From Bacillus sp. A301a_S52 (lineage in GTDB: Bacteria > Bacillota > Bacilli > Bacillales > Salisediminibacteriaceae): 64,000 bases of DNA. The translations under genes and the position numbers were made by a program. Below are positions 52,794 through 61,151 of this stretch, piece after piece. The first letter of the stretch is position 1, and every line of letters starts with the position of its first letter. The stretch lies in NCBI GenBank assembly GCA_024701455.1, contig JABXYP010000001.1, forward strand, positions 2,174,001 through 2,238,000, read 5' to 3'. Below the pieces are notes generated by a model that had not been told where the DNA came from, searched no databases, and was given only the letters and a program-made list of their open reading frames with translations.

Positions 52794-53216
52794 GTGATAA
52801 AAGGGATCAACCACTTTCTTTTTTCTGTTTCTAATTTAGAGAGATCTATACATTTTTATGAAAATGTTTTTGATGCTAAACTGTTAGTAAAAGGTCGTAG
52901 TACAGCTTATTTTGACCTAAATGGTCTCTGGCTAGCGTTAAATGAAGAAAAACATATAGCACGGAATGATATTAAAGAGTCTTATACTCATATCGCTTTT
53001 ACAATTGCAGAAGAAGACTATGAAAAAATGTATAACCGTTTAAACGAGTTGAATGTCTGCATATTATCTGGGAGAAAACGGGATGAACGTGATAAAAAAT
53101 CAATATACTTTACAGATCCAGATGGTCACAAATTTGAGTTTCACACTGGATCTTTACAAGATAGGTTAGATTATTACAAAAGCGATAAACCACATATGAC
53201 ATTTTATCACAGATAA
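52794..53216 (+). CDS. fosB: metallothiol transferase FosB (fosfomycin resistance)
   Basis: A 140-residue enzyme that opens the epoxide of fosfomycin with bacillithiol or cysteine. It is close to Bacillus Fos[22 protein letters not shown] (His7), [29 protein letters not shown] (His66), [24 protein letters not shown] (Glu115), [12 protein letters not shown] start after AAAGGAGTCGGGAGTCG. The last codons TTT-TAT-CAC-AGA-TAA are the left end of a dispersed repeat, so this element supplies the C-terminal Phe-Tyr-His-Arg and the stop codon. Confidence 0.93.
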   Translation: MIKGINHFLFSVSNLERSIHFYENVFDAKLLVKGRSTAYFDLNGLWLALNEEKHIARNDIKESYTHIAFTIAEEDYEKMYNRLNELNVCILSGRKRDERDKKSIYFTDPDGHKFEFHTGSLQDRLDYYKSDKPHMTFYHR

Positions 53217-53256
53217 GCATCCCTAAAAATGCCAACTGAATGAAGGTTTGTTTTAT
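53203..53256 (+). repeat. dispersed intergenic repeat, copy J (short, overlaps the fosB stop codon)
   Basis: 54 bp: TTTATCACAGATAAGCATCC (left end, inside the last codons of fosB), then GAATGAAGGTTTGTTTTAT (right end). Both ends are preserved and nearly the whole interior is missing. Confidence 0.82.
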
Positions 53257-53302
53257 GCAAAAACAGGCTATTGACTTGATAGGATCATTAAAGGAGTAGA
53301 AA

Positions 53303-53809
53303 ATGATTACATTAAAATTACTAACTTTGGATGACCGGGAGAGACTATTTTATTTTGAAAAAGAGAACAAATATTTTTTTGAATCAATGGTACCCCCTAG
53401 ACCAGAAACGTATAACATGAAACATACTTTTAATAAGGTAATAGAGCAGCTGATAGATGAACAAAACAGAAAGAAATCGTATTTCTACCTCATCATGAAT
53501 AACAAAGATGATTTAGTCGGACGATTAAATGTAACCGATATCGACAATGAATGTGGTAACATTGGGTATCGAATTGGAGAGAGCTATTGTGGACAAGGGC
53601 TAGCCTCTAAAGCCTTAAAGCATTTTTTGCTAACAACACCTGATTTACCTTTAAAATGTTTAAAAGCAAAAACGACAAACCACAATATTTCCTCACAGCG
53701 TGTGCTTGAGAAAAATCAATTTTATAATGTGAAAGAAGATACTCAATCTTTTTTATTTAATAAACATCATGTTCATTTTATCCACTTTCAATGGGATAGG
53801 AGGGGATAA
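53303..53809 (+). CDS. GNAT-family N-acetyltransferase (RimJ/RimL-like)
   Basis: A 168-residue acetyltransferase: ITLKLLTLDDRERLFYFEKENKYFF at the start, YLIMNNKDDLVGRLNVTDID, NIGYRIGESYCGQGLASKALKHFL (acetyl-CoA loop GQGLAS), and TTNHNISSQRVLEKNQFYNV, as in ribosomal-protein-type N-acetyltransferases. The acceptor is unknown. ATG at 53303 follows AAGGAGTAGAAA. Three nt separate it from the next VOC gene. Confidence 0.86.
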   Translation: MITLKLLTLDDRERLFYFEKENKYFFESMVPPRPETYNMKHTFNKVIEQLIDEQNRKKSYFYLIMNNKDDLVGRLNVTDIDNECGNIGYRIGESYCGQGLASKALKHFLLTTPDLPLKCLKAKTTNHNISSQRVLEKNQFYNVKEDTQSFLFNKHHVHFIHFQWDRRG

Positions 53810-53812
53810 CTG

Positions 53813-54226
53813 ATGAGAAAAAAAGGGCTTCTTCACCATATAGAATTAAATGTAGCGGATTTACATACATCCCTTCATTTTTGGGGATGGCTTTTAAGTA
53901 AACTAGGATACAGCGTTTATCAGTCATGGGAAATGGGCCAAAGTTGGAAGCTAGACGAGACATACATTGTATTTGTACAGACGAGAGAAAAACACCTTCC
54001 GTTTGGTTATCATCGGAGTAGAACAGGGGTGAATCATCTAGCTTTTCATCTCGATACAAAAGAAGAAGTAGATGACTTTACCTCGGTTCTTAAAGAACGT
54101 GGCACCACAATTTTATATAAAGATAAGCACCCTTATGCTGGAGGGCTTTCTCATTATGCCGTTTATTTCGAGGATCCCAATAGAATAAAAGTTGAACTAG
54201 TAGCCACTGCAACAGAGCAAAAGTAA
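53813..54226 (+). CDS. VOC-family (glyoxalase/bleomycin-resistance fold) protein
   Basis: A 137-residue protein: LLHHIELNVADLHTSLHFWGWLLSKLGY, VNHLAFHLDTKEEVDDFTSVL, YAVYFEDPNRIKVELVA, with His and Glu ligands at the usual places. It starts 3 nt after the GNAT gene with AGGAGGGGATAACTG, so the two are cotranscribed. The substrate is unknown. Confidence 0.85.
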   Translation: MRKKGLLHHIELNVADLHTSLHFWGWLLSKLGYSVYQSWEMGQSWKLDETYIVFVQTREKHLPFGYHRSRTGVNHLAFHLDTKEEVDDFTSVLKERGTTILYKDKHPYAGGLSHYAVYFEDPNRIKVELVATATEQK

Positions 54227-54576
54227 AAGGGAATGCCAGATTTATTTCTGCGAAAAAGTCGCGATTCGTGGTTAATATGCACTTATCGGAATAAGGGACG
54301 ATTGAGATACACCTGGTAGGAGCATTAATAACATGACCCCGTATAGGCGAATGTATTTTCAATCTTTTTTCTAAAAGACGCTGGGTAGTAGTCTAGAGAA
54401 GAGAGTAATTTATTGAACAATCAAGTTGAGGCTCTTCTTAATCATTACAAGGTTTAAAAAGGGAAGATGTATGTATCAGATGAATAATGTATGAAAAACG
54501 GTCGATACATAAAGCAATGATAAAAGGAATGGTCATTTATGTGGATCTGGAATGGAATAACAAGGGGAAAGAGAAA
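54227..54576. other. 350-bp gap between the VOC gene and the cold-shock gene
   Basis: No supported gene or repeat copy. The frame at 54487-54678 on + is the shadow of the cold-shock gene and its terminator. Confidence 0.5.
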
Positions 54577-54610
54577 ATAAAAAAGCCCGGATTAACCGGG
54601 CTTTTTTATC
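54577..54610 (-). terminator. terminator of the cold-shock gene
   Basis: AAAAAAGCCCGG and CCGGGCTTTTTT flank a 6-nt ATTAA loop, giving U-tracts on both strands; it lies directly after the csp stop codon. Confidence 0.92.
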
Positions 54611-54611
54611 A

Positions 54612-54809
54612 TTACTTTTGTACGTTAGCAGCTTGTGGTCCGCGTTGGCCTTCTTCGATGTCAAAAGAAACAGCTTGACCTTCTTCAAGTGTTTTAAAGC
54701 CATCGCCTTGGATCGCTGAGAAGTGAACGAAAACGTCGTCTTGACCTTCAACTTCGATAAATCCAAAACCTTTTTCTGCGTTAAACCATTTTACTGTACC
54801 TTGTGTCAT
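54612..54809 (-). CDS. cold-shock protein, CspA/CspB family
   Basis: A 65-residue OB-fold RNA chaperone: [21 protein letters not shown] (RNP1), [21 protein letters not shown] (RNP2), and [19 protein letters not shown]. It binds single-stranded nucleic acid and melts mRNA structure in the cold or in stationary phase. The ribosome binding site AGGAGGAATTTTTT lies just after a small hairpin (GTGGG/CCCAC, loop CGGGA) in the leader, which could modulate translation. Bacillus has several paralogues (cspB, C, D) and I cannot tell which this is. Confidence 0.95.
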   Translation of the reverse strand: MTQGTVKWFNAEKGFGFIEVEGQDDVFVHFSAIQGDGFKTLEEGQAVSFDIEEGQRGPQAANVQK

Positions 54810-55127
54810 AAAAAATTCCTCCTGTGTGGGTCCCGCCCACTGATTATTACTATATTGAGCTCTTCATTTAATCATTCAAGAGGAAAAGCATTTGTTTCCT
54901 TCTATCACTCATATCCGAACGTCAACCAGTAATACCTATATTAACATACAATAATGGATAATGAAACTAAAAACTAAAAGAATATATACTGTTATTACAA
55001 ATAGAACTTTTTATCCAGGTATAAATACCCAATTAAGTGATGCTGTATCGTTTTAAATCTAATATTTATAATCATTTTGTTGTTTTACGGCATGTTGAAC
55101 AATGAACTTAAGGACGTGTTTGTCAGT
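54810..55127. other. leader and upstream region of the cold-shock gene
   Basis: About 318 bp. The csp 5' leader with the GTGGG/CCCAC hairpin lies at 54825-54840. A TTGACG box lies near 54917 on the reverse strand, without a matching -10 at 17 nt. Nothing else supported. Confidence 0.5.
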
Positions 55128-56357
55128 TTAGTTTGGTTTTAATATAACTTTCATGCTGTTTTCTTTTCCTTTATTCATTGCTGCATCAATAGCATGTTTG
55201 TATTCTGTGATTTGAAATGAATGGGTAATGAGTGATGAAAGGTCAACTTTACCTAGAGCCATCAAGTCTATAGCTAACTGGATGGCACGTGTTTTCTTGC
55301 CGTTCACTCCTTCAACTTTAGAGGAAAATGTCCCTTTTATCTCTAATTCGTTCAACCAGATCATCGTCATATCTAAATTCGCTATCTTTCCTGCTAAGCC
55401 TAACAGGCCCACTTTTCCAGCTTTTTTAGCAAAACGCAGTGCGTCATGTAGACTTCTTTCGCTTCCAACACAATCATATACAATATCAGCTCCTCCGTGC
55501 ACAATTGGTTCCCCAATGACTGGTTTAAATACATCTGCCTTTAATACGTCGGCAACATTGGTCACATAATCATCTTCTTTGGAATAATAGACCACCTCAT
55601 CAGCACCGTAAGATTTCGCAGTTTCCCCTTGGAAGGGGTACTTAACGAGTGCGACGATACGACACTCATAGTCAAGTGCTTTTAATGCAGCTATTAAACA
55701 AATACCAATCACGCCTCCTCCAATGACAAAGATAGTATCATGTGGTTTAGGTGGCATTTGCAAAACGGTGTGCAACGCACAACTGAACGGTTCAGCTAAT
55801 ACTGCATTCTTATGGGAAACTGAGTCTGGAACGGGGATTAATTGACTTTCATGAGCAACAGCAAATTGACTCCAACCACCGCCAGTATCTTTACATGTTC
55901 CTGTCATAAGCCCTGGTGAAATCGCACCATCTTGAACTCTTAAACATAAGTTAACATTTCCTTTTTGACATTGAGAACATTGAGGTGTTATTCCTCTAGA
56001 TTCACATGACAATACAGGATCAATCACAACTCTATCGCCTACAGTTAAGCGACTAACGCGATTTCCAAGGCGAGAGACAGTGCCAATAATTTCATGTCCG
56101 AGCGTAAAAGGAAATGAAACAAAAGGTGACATAGACGGACTGTCCTTTAATGTAATTAAATTAAGGTCACTCCCACAAATACCAGAATATAAAATTTCGA
56201 CTTCAACCCAGTTGTCATTTGGTAATTCTGGTTTGGCAACGTCCCTTAAATTTAAAGAGGTGAAAGGTCCTCTCGTATAAAAGGAACGATTAAGTCGACC
56301 AAGTCCTTTTGTGAACGTATATTTAGGTAAACTTAAATCAAATTGAATCGCTCTCAT
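55128..56357 (-). CDS. zinc-dependent alcohol dehydrogenase-like (MDR) oxidoreductase
   Basis: A 409-residue medium-chain dehydrogenase: YSGICGSDLN (Cys61) and TLGHEIIG (His88, Glu89) for the catalytic zinc, and CESRGITPQCSQCQKGNVNLC (Cys118, 127, 130, 138) for the structural zinc with an enlarged loop. GGGVIG (213-218) is the NAD(P) site. The N-terminus has about 30 extra residues before the usual MDR start. It is the second gene after a class II aldolase-domain gene, 35 nt apart, so the two probably act on one polyol or sugar-derived substrate. The substrate is unknown. Confidence 0.85.
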   Translation of the reverse strand: MRAIQFDLSLPKYTFTKGLGRLNRSFYTRGPFTSLNLRDVAKPELPNDNWVEVEILYSGICGSDLNLITLKDSPSMSPFVSFPFTLGHEIIGTVSRLGNRVSRLTVGDRVVIDPVLSCESRGITPQCSQCQKGNVNLCLRVQDGAISPGLMTGTCKDTGGGWSQFAVAHESQLIPVPDSVSHKNAVLAEPFSCALHTVLQMPPKPHDTIFVIGGGVIGICLIAALKALDYECRIVALVKYPFQGETAKSYGADEVVYYSKEDDYVTNVADVLKADVFKPVIGEPIVHGGADIVYDCVGSERSLHDALRFAKKAGKVGLLGLAGKIANLDMTMIWLNELEIKGTFSSKVEGVNGKKTRAIQLAIDLMALGKVDLSSLITHSFQITEYKHAIDAAMNKGKENSMKVILKPN

Positions 56358-56392
56358 TGACCATCACCACTTTATAATAAGATTTTCTAACA

Positions 56393-57484
56393 TTATTGCA
56401 TCGGTACTTGCGGGATTATTTTTCCTTCAATCCTTTCAAAAATGTCATCAAGGTTTAATCCCGTAATTGTGAGCCCGTGATTCTTTAATCCAATGACAGC
56501 TCGTGAAGGATCGGGAGAATTTTTCACTAGGTTGGCAACAGTTGTAGCCAACTCAACTGTCCCACACGGGTAATTAATCTCGGTCGCAGCTATTCCTTTC
56601 ATCCATGCATGGATATGAATGATCGCCCCGACTTGAGGATGCTCTTTATAAATCATCCAATGCTCGATCGCGTCTACCGAGGCTCTTTTCGGTTTAATAT
56701 GAGGAGGAACACTCACTTTCATCGCTTTTTTTTCCTCATCAAAGCCTGTAATATATAAGAAATCTTGGCCAACGGTCGTCATGTTTGATTTGTCTATGCC
56801 ACTAGCACTCATCCAAAAATGAGACCCTTCCTGTCTGGCACTTAAGTTCCCATAACTTAATCCCCCAATACCATATAATTTCTTTAAATGGCGTATATCT
56901 CGATCACTCAGTACATCTTCCAATGGAAAAGGGGCAGGTAATAAGTTTAATTGATCTAACTTTCTTCCAGCGTTACTAAGGGATTTAGTGGTGGCATCAC
57001 CGTCCCAGAGATGATCAGATAAGTCTTCATAAAAATGATTATCAATTACGAGTTGTGATGAAGCAAGGGGCTCCAATCTCTCGTATATTTTTTGAAAGAT
57101 TTTATCATCTTTATCATTAGTATCGATCGTAATACTGTAATTTCCTTGTTCAGGCGTCAAAAAATAAAGCTGTGTTTTGTCTTTACCATAGCAAACATAC
57201 ATGAGGTGATTAGCTAAGCTTCTTACTAAATATGGATAAGCTTCTTTATGAATTTCTTTAGGTAAATGATCCGATTCTACAATTGATACTACAAAAGTTG
57301 CTTGTGATTTCCGTCGGTAAGGTCTAGGGGAGTCTTTATCGACAAAATGAAAGGCAAGCTTTGTATCATTTTTAGGTGTTGCATTGTATTCATAACCTTT
57401 CTTACGAAAAATAGTTGAGATTCCATCGATAATCCATTCAGAGAAAGGATTAGCTGGCTGGCCGGTGCATGTAAATGTGCTCAT
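56393..57484 (-). CDS. class II aldolase/adducin-domain protein with a novel N-terminal region
   Basis: A 363-residue protein. The C-terminal part (about 190-355) is a class II aldolase domain: LSYGNLSARQEGSHFWMSASGI, HPQVGAIIHIHAWMKG (His290, His292) and AVIGLKNHGLTITG (His336), the three zinc ligands. Residues 1-150 form a separate alpha/beta region that I do not recognise (SEWIIDGISTIFRKKGYEY, ATFVVSIVE). The enzyme class splits or epimerises phosphorylated sugars. ATG at 57484 follows AAGGAGGTTATAAAAGT. It heads the operon with the zinc dehydrogenase and is divergent from the acyltransferase gene. Confidence 0.83.
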   Translation of the reverse strand: MSTFTCTGQPANPFSEWIIDGISTIFRKKGYEYNATPKNDTKLAFHFVDKDSPRPYRRKSQATFVVSIVESDHLPKEIHKEAYPYLVRSLANHLMYVCYGKDKTQLYFLTPEQGNYSITIDTNDKDDKIFQKIYERLEPLASSQLVIDNHFYEDLSDHLWDGDATTKSLSNAGRKLDQLNLLPAPFPLEDVLSDRDIRHLKKLYGIGGLSYGNLSARQEGSHFWMSASGIDKSNMTTVGQDFLYITGFDEEKKAMKVSVPPHIKPKRASVDAIEHWMIYKEHPQVGAIIHIHAWMKGIAATEINYPCGTVELATTVANLVKNSPDPSRAVIGLKNHGLTITGLNLDDIFERIEGKIIPQVPMQ

Positions 57485-57604
57485 ACTTTTATAACCTCCT
57501 TGTACATGGTTTAGTAATTATTATTAATTTTTACCATGTTTTAGGGATATTATTTTCGAAATGATAAAAAATATACATAGATTCTAAATAAGAAGGAGAT
57601 AACC

Positions 57605-58252
57605 ATGGTTTATATAATTATAAAGTATGTAGCAAAATGCGTTATTCCGTTAAAATACAACATTGTCATAAAAAATGGAGATAAATTACATGAAATAGAA
57701 GGGCCATTGATTGTATCATCTAATCATACAAGTAGCCTTGACCCTATTTTAATTGGCCTCATTTTAGATAATCCTGTTTACTTTATGGCAAAAAAAGAAT
57801 TATTTCGGACTCAAATAGGTGCTTGGTTTTTTACTGCAATGAATGCCATTTCTATTGACCGCAATGCCTATATGCTTATTAGGCCGATTAGAAAAGTACT
57901 GACTTTATTAGAAAGAAAGGAAGTGGTTGGTATTTTTCCAGAAGGAAAGAGGGTAAAAAAAGACAGAAAAGGAAAACCTAAAAATGGTGTCGCCTTTTTT
58001 GCATTAAAAGCTCGTGTTCCCGTACTGCCTATAGGGTTAATAATAAATGACAAACGACGACTATTCAGGCGAAAAGTTACCGTGATTATTGGAGAACCCA
58101 TTGATTTAAGTGACTGTCCATTTAAAAATAGCTACAGCCAGATATCTGAATACATTATGGAAGTGTCCCACACACTCGTAAATCGTGAACAACTATCTGA
58201 CAAGTATAAAACAATCATTGAACCACATCCGCAAATGAGTAAAAAAATGTAG
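57605..58252 (+). CDS. 1-acyl-sn-glycerol-3-phosphate acyltransferase (PlsC-like)
   Basis: A 215-residue acyltransferase: SSNHTSSLDPILIG gives the HX4D catalytic motif (His41, Asp46), and GIFPEGKRVKKDRKGKPKNG is the glycerol-phosphate site (FPEG, 111-114). It adds the second acyl chain to make phosphatidate at the membrane. Ribosome binding site AAGAAGGAGATAACC. It is followed at 30 nt by a lipid kinase gene. A second PlsC presumably exists elsewhere, so this one may serve a special lipid. Confidence 0.87.
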   Translation: MVYIIIKYVAKCVIPLKYNIVIKNGDKLHEIEGPLIVSSNHTSSLDPILIGLILDNPVYFMAKKELFRTQIGAWFFTAMNAISIDRNAYMLIRPIRKVLTLLERKEVVGIFPEGKRVKKDRKGKPKNGVAFFALKARVPVLPIGLIINDKRRLFRRKVTVIIGEPIDLSDCPFKNSYSQISEYIMEVSHTLVNREQLSDKYKTIIEPHPQMSKKM

Positions 58253-58282
58253 AAATGATTTAAAAAGAAAGGTTGATTTTAT

Positions 58283-59170
58283 ATGTTAGGGTTTATTGTG
58301 AACGAATTATCAGGAAATGGTAGGGGGAAACGAGTATGGAGGAAAATTGAGCGCAGTGTACTACTTAAAGACATTGACTATACTGCACGTTTTACAAATG
58401 CTCCTAACCATGCTACCGAACTTGTTAAAGATCTATTGAACGAGAAGGTTGATATCATCATTGTGGTAGGAGGAGATGGCACGATTCATGAAGTGGTAAA
58501 TCGCCTTGTTTTTCAACCAACTCCTCTAGGTGTTATCCCTACCGGTTCGGGAAATGATTTTGCCCGATCGTTATCTATTCCAATGAACCCCTTTAAAGCA
58601 CTAGAACGTATTTTAATGAATGAGCCAGAATCGATTGATATTCTAGATCTTGGTAAACGTTATTGTTTAACAGTTACCGGAATTGGCTTAGATGGGCAAG
58701 TAGCGGCAACTGTAAACAAAGCAGTGTATAAAAGGTTTTTAAATTGGTGTCGCTTAGGTGGTTTATCTTACACAGTAAGCTTACTAGATACATTAGTTCG
58801 TTATGTACCGACCACGGTGAGATTAGTAATCGATGGGAAAGAAATGAGCTTTGAAAAAGTGTGGCTAGTTGCCATTGCAAATTCTCCATCATATGGGGGA
58901 GGAATAACAATTTGTCCCGATGCTTTATTTAATGATGGTCTATTAAATGTGTGTATTGTACATGGTCTTAATAAGTGGTCCTTGCTTCGCGTATTTCCAA
59001 AGGCTTTTAAAGGTAATCATATCGTTCTTAAAAAGAATGTTACTCTGATCCAAGGAAAGCAAATCTCTGTACTATCTGACCCGCCGGTCCCAGTCCATAC
59101 AGATGGCGAACAATTGATGCTTAGTCCTGTAAAGGTAACGATCAAAAGAGAAGCGTTAAATATTATTTAA
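58283..59170 (+). CDS. diacylglycerol kinase-family lipid kinase (DgkB/YegS type)
   Basis: A 295-residue kinase: FIVNELSGNGRGKRVW (N-terminal nucleotide loop), IIVVGGDGTIHEVVNRL (GGDGT, 63-67), GVIPTGSGNDFARSL (86-95), and the C-terminal beta domain with NSPSYGGGITICPDALFNDGLLNVCIV. It phosphorylates a lipid such as diacylglycerol with ATP. It is adjacent to PlsC-like and UgtP-like genes, suggesting a glycolipid or phospholipid unit. Monocistronic end: a terminator follows at 59240. Confidence 0.9.
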   Translation: MLGFIVNELSGNGRGKRVWRKIERSVLLKDIDYTARFTNAPNHATELVKDLLNEKVDIIIVVGGDGTIHEVVNRLVFQPTPLGVIPTGSGNDFARSLSIPMNPFKALERILMNEPESIDILDLGKRYCLTVTGIGLDGQVAATVNKAVYKRFLNWCRLGGLSYTVSLLDTLVRYVPTTVRLVIDGKEMSFEKVWLVAIANSPSYGGGITICPDALFNDGLLNVCIVHGLNKWSLLRVFPKAFKGNHIVLKKNVTLIQGKQISVLSDPPVPVHTDGEQLMLSPVKVTIKREALNII

Positions 59171-59239
59171 TTCCCCATCCCCCCGTTCGAATAAGATAAA
59201 AGCACATACATAGCACGTGTTATCTTATAGACCTCTATG

Positions 59240-59269
59240 CACTAAGGTAAAAACTTTGGTGCTTTTTTC
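59240..59269 (+). terminator. terminator after the lipid kinase gene
   Basis: GCACTAAGGT pairs with ACTTTGGTGC (two wobbles), followed by TTTTTT. A second hairpin (TAAGATAA/TTATCTTA, about 59193-59230) lies just before it. Confidence 0.8.
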
Positions 59270-59716
59270 GTTTCAAATAAGTAATCATATTCGTAGATAA
59301 ACAACGAATACACTATATTTTCCAAGGATAATCTTAGTCTCTTATTGTAATTCTTCATAAAGAGGTTTTCTCCTTTCCTACATGTAATGGGCTCTTACTC
59401 GAGAGGAGGGAATATATTGTTAGTATGAAAAAAATTAAAAAAATTATGTAGCCTTTGTTAAGGCAAATAGTCTAACTCTCTCATAAAACGCACCTTCAAT
59501 TAGTGGTTGGTTTAGTTCTTCTCCTACTGATTGGTAGTTGAGTGACTCAGCTCATTAGCGTCTGTTATCTCCAACGTAAATAGCGTTACATCTCCTCTCA
59601 ATTTTGAGCCGGGAGATTTACGGCCGCTTATCTCTGAAAAGAGGTGTAAGTATAAATTGCTCCAAAAATGAGAGGTTATAAAGGAAAGAGTCACGAAAGA
59701 GAGGGGATGTAAGAAC
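59270..59716. other. 450-bp intergenic region with a full repeat copy
   Basis: Repeat copy K occupies 59483-59640. Before it, AT-rich sequence with no gene. The downstream glycosyltransferase has AGAGGGGATGTAAGAAC as ribosome binding site. Confidence 0.55.
59483..59640 (-). repeat. dispersed intergenic repeat, copy K (longest copy)
   Basis: 158 bp in reverse orientation: ATAAAACGCACCTTCAATTAG, TCTCCTACTGATTGGTAG, TTGAGTGACTCAG, ATTAGCGTCTGTTATCTCC, GTAAATAGCGTTACATCTCC, TCAATTTTGAGCCGGGAG, ATTTACGGCCGCTTATCTC. All family modules are in order, so this is the best copy for drawing the consensus. Confidence 0.9.
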
Positions 59717-60844
59717 ATGAAGGATAAGCCGTTAATTTTTTCTGCTTCAATAGGAAATGGTCATACGCAGGCCGCCAAGGCTTTAAATGCCGAGCTTTTA
59801 AAGCAAGGTTACAGTCCAAAAATAGTTGATACATTTTATGAGCTCAACCCTTACCTCCATCATCTCATGCTTCATACATATTTAAGTATGATTAAATGGC
59901 AACCTTCAGCATGGAGAAAACTGTATTTCCATGCTGAACACGTGCCATTATTTCATCTTCTTGACAAATTTTCCGGGCTTTATATAAAGCAACTATATCG
60001 GCTCGTGAATCAAGATAACTGTCCATTCATAATTTCCACTCATCCTTTCGTGACAGCTTTTTTGTCAAATTTGATTATAAAAAAGAACCTTAATACTTCT
60101 TTTTACACGGTTATCACAGATTTTGTATTACACCCTGCTTATTTACGTGAGACTATAGACGGCTATTTTACAGCTTCATGTGAGATTGCTACATTTGCAG
60201 AAAAATATAATATTCCTCCTCAGCTTTTCACATCGACTGGTATCCCTATATTAGCTAGTAACACGATACCTTTAACAAAAGAAGAGGCGAGACAAAAATT
60301 AGGAATTCCTTTAACAGACAAAGTAGTTGTTATTGCTGGAGGTGGAAGAGGACTAACGAATTATAGTCGCATATTAAAGACATTAGATTCATTGGATGAC
60401 GTTCTTCACATCATTTGTATGGTAGGTGAAAATATTCAAGCAAAAAAGAAGCTTTTAAGACAAAAAAGTAACCATAATCTTAAAATAGTAAGTTTTACTG
60501 ATCAATTTATCGTTTTTTTAAAAGCAAGTGATATAATCCTTTCAAAAGCAGGTGGTGTGACGATGGCAGAAGCACTAGTTTGTGAAACACCTATCGTGCT
60601 TTTTCGTTCAGTGCCAGGACACGAAGAGCAAAATGCCCAACATTTAACCGATGAAGGTGCAGCCGTATCTGTGTCCTCATATAAAGAATTAGCAACGACT
60701 ATCTTCCGTGTTTTATACCGAAATGATGTGAGGGAAAGATTAATAACACAAGCAAGAAGCTTAAAAAGACCTTTTGCAGCTCATCATATTGTTTCTTGTA
60801 TTTTACACAAGGAGTACGAAAAAACACATCGGACAGTAAAGTAG
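59717..60844 (+). CDS. UgtP/MGDG-synthase-like glycosyltransferase
   Basis: A 375-residue GT28-type enzyme: IFSASIGNGHTQAAKALNAEL (acceptor-side GNGH motif), the MGDG-synthase N-terminal domain with FYTVITDFVLHPAYLRETIDGYFTAS, and the nucleotide-sugar-binding half with VVIAGGGRGLTN, ILSKAGGVTMAEALVCETPIVLFRSVPGHEEQNAQHL. B. subtilis UgtP glucosylates diacylglycerol to make glycolipids and the lipoteichoic acid anchor. This protein is a homologue, not certainly the orthologue. Its position next to acyltransferase and lipid-kinase genes supports membrane-lipid work. Confidence 0.85.
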   Translation: MKDKPLIFSASIGNGHTQAAKALNAELLKQGYSPKIVDTFYELNPYLHHLMLHTYLSMIKWQPSAWRKLYFHAEHVPLFHLLDKFSGLYIKQLYRLVNQDNCPFIISTHPFVTAFLSNLIIKKNLNTSFYTVITDFVLHPAYLRETIDGYFTASCEIATFAEKYNIPPQLFTSTGIPILASNTIPLTKEEARQKLGIPLTDKVVVIAGGGRGLTNYSRILKTLDSLDDVLHIICMVGENIQAKKKLLRQKSNHNLKIVSFTDQFIVFLKASDIILSKAGGVTMAEALVCETPIVLFRSVPGHEEQNAQHLTDEGAAVSVSSYKELATTIFRVLYRNDVRERLITQARSLKRPFAAHHIVSCILHKEYEKTHRTVK

Positions 60845-60862
60845 TGGATGTCACTTTAGTGT

Positions 60863-60883
60863 AATGTTTCTGTAACATTTTTT
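60863..60883 (+). terminator. weak terminator after the glycosyltransferase gene
   Basis: AATGTT pairs with AACATT around TCTGT and is followed by TTTT. The stem is short and AT-rich. Confidence 0.5.
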
Positions 60884-61051
60884 CGTACTGCTTCATACAG
60901 GACGTTTTTAAATAAAGAAGCGTTTAAAACCTACTACGACAGCTTAAAAGAAAAAATTATTTATGATTAAAAATAGAAAGATAAGATTAGTGATCATAAC
61001 ATAAGCTTTTTTGTAATAAAAAAGTAATGTTAATTTTTCTTTCGACAACTT

Positions 61052-61078
61052 TTGTCATTTGTTTAACAATGATATAAT
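61052..61078 (+). promoter_or_regulatory. possible promoter of the M23-bactofilin unit
   Basis: TTGTCA (61052-61057) and TATAAT (61073-61078) with a 15-nt spacer, shorter than ideal. The ~300-bp gap around it (60884-61151) holds nothing else I can support. Confidence 0.35.
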
Positions 61079-61151
61079 TTTTTACTAGTGTGATAACATG
61101 CGAGATTTGAAAGCGAGGTGACTCCCCACTTTTCTAGAACGGGGCAAAGGT

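Noticed and set aside
52623..52814. 63-codon reverse-strand frame upstream of fosB
   Set aside because: It overlaps the fosB start, has no ribosome binding site and no recognisable family.
54487..54678. Forward frame over the cold-shock gene terminator
   Set aside because: Antisense to a clear csp gene; its middle is translated terminator hairpin.
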